Positions 62,120 through 64,000 of a stretch of DNA of 64,000 nucleotides are shown in pieces. The notes below the pieces were generated by a model, which worked only from the letters and a program-made list of their open reading frames with translations, was not told the origin of the DNA and did not search any database. The position numbers were made by a program, and so were the translations under genes. Source of the DNA: Micromonospora sediminicola (GTDB lineage: Bacteria > Actinomycetota > Actinomycetes > Mycobacteriales > Micromonosporaceae); assembly GCF_900089585.1 (NCBI RefSeq), contig NZ_FLRH01000003.1:1936501-2000500 (forward strand), given 5' to 3'. Position 1 is the stretch's first letter; each line of letters starts with the position of its first letter.

Positions 62120-62736
62120 CCGAGCCGATCCGACTGCTGCTCGCCGACGACCAGGCGCTGGTGCGCGGCGCGCTGGCCGCGCTGCTGTCGCTGGAACCGG
62201 ACCTGACCGTGGTGGCCGAGGTGAGCCGGGGCGACGAGGTGGTGCCGGAGGCGCTGCGTACCCGCCCCGACGTGGCGTTGCTCGACGTGGAGATGCCCGG
62301 CCTGGACGGGGTGGCCGCCGCGGCCGCGCTGCGCGGCGCGCTGCCCGCCTGCCGGGTGCTGGTGGTGACCACGTTCGGTCGGCCCGGCTACCTGCGCCGG
62401 GCGATGGAGGCGGGCGCGAACGGCTTCGTGGTCAAGGACACCCCGGCCCGGCAGCTCGCCGACGCGGTGCGCCGGGTGCACGCCGGCCTGCGGGTGGTCG
62501 ACCCGACGCTGGCCGCCGAGACACTGGCCACCGGGTCGAGTCCGCTCACCGAGCGGGAGACCGAGGTGCTGCGCACGGCCCGGGGCGGTGGCACGGTGGC
62601 CGAGCTGGCCGCGACGCTGCACCTGTCCGAGGGGACGGTCCGCAACCACCTCTCGTCCGCCATCGGCAAGACCGGCGCCCGCAACCGCGCCGACGCCGTC
62701 CGGGTCGCCGAGGCCAACGGCTGGCTGCTCGGGTAG
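62116..62736 (+). CDS. Response regulator, NarL/LuxR type
   Basis: 206 residues. Receiver domain with LLADDQALVRGAL, phospho-acceptor Asp57 in LLDVEMPG and Lys in VVKDTPA; LuxR-type helix-turn-helix LTERETEVLRTARGGGTVAELAATLHLSEGTVRNHLSSAIGKTGARNRADAV. GTGA overlap with the kinase. Probably controls the exporter at 59230-60952. Confidence 0.93.
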   Translation: MTEPIRLLLADDQALVRGALAALLSLEPDLTVVAEVSRGDEVVPEALRTRPDVALLDVEMPGLDGVAAAAALRGALPACRVLVVTTFGRPGYLRRAMEAGANGFVVKDTPARQLADAVRRVHAGLRVVDPTLAAETLATGSSPLTERETEVLRTARGGGTVAELAATLHLSEGTVRNHLSSAIGKTGARNRADAVRVAEANGWLLG

Positions 62737-62816
62737 AAGGAAGGGCCCCCTCTTAACGCCTCCGGTAGAGCAAGGGCCCCTTCTTAACAGGGAGTGTTAA
62801 GAAGGGGCCCTTCCTT
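62737..62816. repeat. Dispersed palindromic repeat acting as terminator
   Basis: AAGGGCCCCTTCTTAACA (62772-62789) pairs perfectly with TGTTAAGAAGGGGCCCTT (62795-62812) around GGGAG. A second left arm at 62737-62757 can compete for the same right arm. The first 34 nt match the repeat inside eboC at 33 positions. It lies between convergent genes and starts directly after the stop codon. Confidence 0.9.
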
Positions 62817-62830
62817 GCAGGGCCGGGCGG

Positions 62831-63721
62831 TCAGGGGAGGCGGTCGACGACCACGAGGCCGGTGCCGGGTTCCAGTTCGGCGAGGAGCTGGCGCTGGGCG
62901 CTGCGGGTGAGCCGGATGCAGCCGTTGGTGACGTTCTCGCCGAGCGTGTCGTCGTTGTACCAGCTGTGCAGTCCGATGTGGGCGCCGCGCAGTCCGGTCG
63001 GCACCGCGTCCGGGTCGTCGGGGATCGCGCCGAGGGCGAAGATGTCGACGCCGCCGTAGACGTCCTGCGGGGGTGGGGTGCGACCCAGCACGAACGTGCG
63101 ACCGAGCGGGGTGAGCTGGCCGGACATGCCGAGACTGACCGGCCAGGAGCGCACCGCGCGCCCGTCCCGGTTCCAGGTGAGCCGGTGCGTGCGGCGCTCC
63201 ACCACGATCTGGTCACGTAGCGCCACGGTGGTCCAGCCGCCGGACGGCAGCCAGCCGACGGTGCGGTTGGCCGAGGGGAGCAGCACCGCGGTCCAGCCGG
63301 CCCGGCGTTCGACGATCGGCACGGTCAGCCGGACCCCGCTGATGGTCGGGGCGAGGAAGGCCAGCGGTCGTCCGCCGGGCGCGTCGTAGGCGGCCACGTT
63401 CCGGTCCGGGCGCAGCCCTTCGCCCAGCGGGGTGGTGTCGGCCGGAGCCGGATCGGCCGGGAAGCCGCGGGGCGCCGGGTCGTAGGTGACCACCGGGAGG
63501 TCGGCCGGTGCGGGCGCGGCGGGCGGGACGGACTCCATCGGCGACGGGCGCGGCGAGGCCGTCGGGGACGTCGGGGGCGCGGCGACGGTCGGCGCGGGCG
63601 GCGGAGCGGTGGCGGTGAGCGCGCGGCCCACCAGCAGCGCGACGACCAGCAGCAGCGGTACGCCGAGCGCGGCGAGCAGCCAGCCGGGAGGCCGGCGTGC
63701 GGTAAACCGGTCGAACAGCAC
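62831..63721 (-). CDS. L,D-transpeptidase (YkuD family), membrane anchored
   Basis: 296 residues. One N-terminal membrane segment (WLLAALGVPLLLVVALLVG), a Pro-rich wall-spanning linker (38-100), an SH3-like region (about 105-165) and the YkuD domain with His252 (IGLHSWYN) and catalytic Cys268 in VTNGCIRLT. It makes 3-3 peptidoglycan crosslinks or attaches proteins to the wall. Confidence 0.92.
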   Translation of the reverse strand: MLFDRFTARRPPGWLLAALGVPLLLVVALLVGRALTATAPPPAPTVAAPPTSPTASPRPSPMESVPPAAPAPADLPVVTYDPAPRGFPADPAPADTTPLGEGLRPDRNVAAYDAPGGRPLAFLAPTISGVRLTVPIVERRAGWTAVLLPSANRTVGWLPSGGWTTVALRDQIVVERRTHRLTWNRDGRAVRSWPVSLGMSGQLTPLGRTFVLGRTPPPQDVYGGVDIFALGAIPDDPDAVPTGLRGAHIGLHSWYNDDTLGENVTNGCIRLTRSAQRQLLAELEPGTGLVVVDRLP

Positions 63722-63740
63722 GAAACTGACTGTAACCGAA

Positions 63741-63781
63741 CGGAAGCCCCCGTACCGCGAAGTGCGGCACGGGGGCTTCCG
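63741..63781 (-). terminator. Rho-independent terminator of the amylase-like gene
   Basis: 13-bp perfect arms CGGAAGCCCCCGT (63741-63753) and ACGGGGGCTTCCG (63769-63781), with further CCGC/GCGG pairing inside. It follows the minus-strand stop at 63789. Confidence 0.88.
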
Positions 63782-63788
63782 GGTGAGG

Positions 63789-64000
63789 TCAGCTCAGTTT
63801 CGCGCCGACGTGGATGGCGATCGCGTCGTGCGCGTTGACGGTGGCCGCGAACCAGCCCGCCGAGTCCACGGTGATCACCGGTCCGCTGCACGAGCCGTTG
63901 CTGAACGTGCCGTGGATGACGTCGCAGTAGCGCCCGGCCGGCAGGCCGGTGTAGTACGACCGGCCGCTGATCGCGGAGTCCTCGTCGTTGACGGTCAGGT
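63789..64000 (-). CDS. C-terminal end of a secreted alpha-amylase-like protein
   Basis: Only the last 70 residues are in the window: LTVNDEDSAISGRSYYTGLPAGRYCDVIHGTFSN, then SCSGPVITVDSAGWFAATVNAHDAIAIHVGAKLS and a stop. This is the all-beta C-terminal domain of actinobacterial alpha-amylases, with the paired Cys and the DAIAIHVG strand. The catalytic part lies beyond the window edge. Confidence 0.75.
   Translation of the reverse strand, partial: LTVNDEDSAISGRSYYTGLPAGRYCDVIHGTFSNGSCSGPVITVDSAGWFAATVNAHDAIAIHVGAKLS

Overview
The window is a stretch of a very high-GC actinomycete chromosome. Dense short operons, many GTG starts, 4-nt ATGA/GTGA overlaps, several apparently leaderless genes, F420/LLM-type and ECF-sigma genes, and repeat families resembling those I recall from Micromonospora and its relatives all point to the Micromonosporaceae. 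I cannot fix the genus from sequence alone. There is no phage, plasmid, CRISPR array or complete insertion sequence.

Layout. 1-5.7 kb: end of a fused TRAP permease gene, a DrrA/NodI-type ABC exporter (ATPase plus two permeases, interrupted by a repeat-filled gap) and a YihY/BrkB membrane protein. 5.7-20.6 kb is the centrepiece. A ROK regulator is followed by a ribose-class (CUT2) sugar ABC importer and a Gfo/Idh oxidoreductase. After a strong hairpin comes a tightly coupled eight-gene unit: a myo-inositol-1-phosphate-synthase-like enzyme, a UbiA-like prenyltransferase (EboC), a TIM-barrel isomerase, EboA, EboB (TatD-like), EboE, EboF and a polyprenyl diphosphate synthase. This is an actinobacterial version of the 'ebo' metabolite-traffic cluster, in which a cyclitol-phosphate synthase seems to take the place of the dehydroquinate-synthase-like EboD. 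20.6-28.3 kb: two secreted multidomain proteins (sorbosone dehydrogenase-PKD-CBM6-ricin and ThuA-DUF1080-CBM6-ricin), a second TIM-barrel isomerase and a second ROK regulator. The first of the secreted genes has the same promoter/operator block as the first ROK gene, so the two blocks probably form one regulon. The simplest reading is uptake and oxidation of sugars at the cell surface, a cytoplasmic keto-sugar or cyclitol branch, and export or remodelling of a prenyl-linked product.

28.4-43.8 kb is housekeeping and accessory sequence: a YtxH-like protein, tRNA-Asn, an MMPL transporter with a FAD oxidoreductase, a CAT-anticodon tRNA, small membrane proteins, three acetyltransferases, an ECF sigma/anti-sigma pair, a FUSC-type permease, SRPBCC/ArsR regulatory pairs with visible operators, a truncated RidA gene and a DUF218-like gene. 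43.8-47.0 kb is a glycine-betaine/choline ABC operon. 47.0-57.6 kb has a heme-oxygenase-like gene, a TetR/monooxygenase pair, an SRPBCC/ArsR pair, an LLM oxidoreductase, an 0.8-kb repeat desert with an orphan double palindrome, a Ca-binding-repeat protein, an alditol-oxidase-like gene, a site-2 protease, a truncated VapC gene and an alpha/beta hydrolase. 57.6-64 kb: a TetR/MFS efflux pair, an ABC-2 exporter coupled to a two-component system, an L,D-transpeptidase and the end of a secreted alpha-amylase-like gene.
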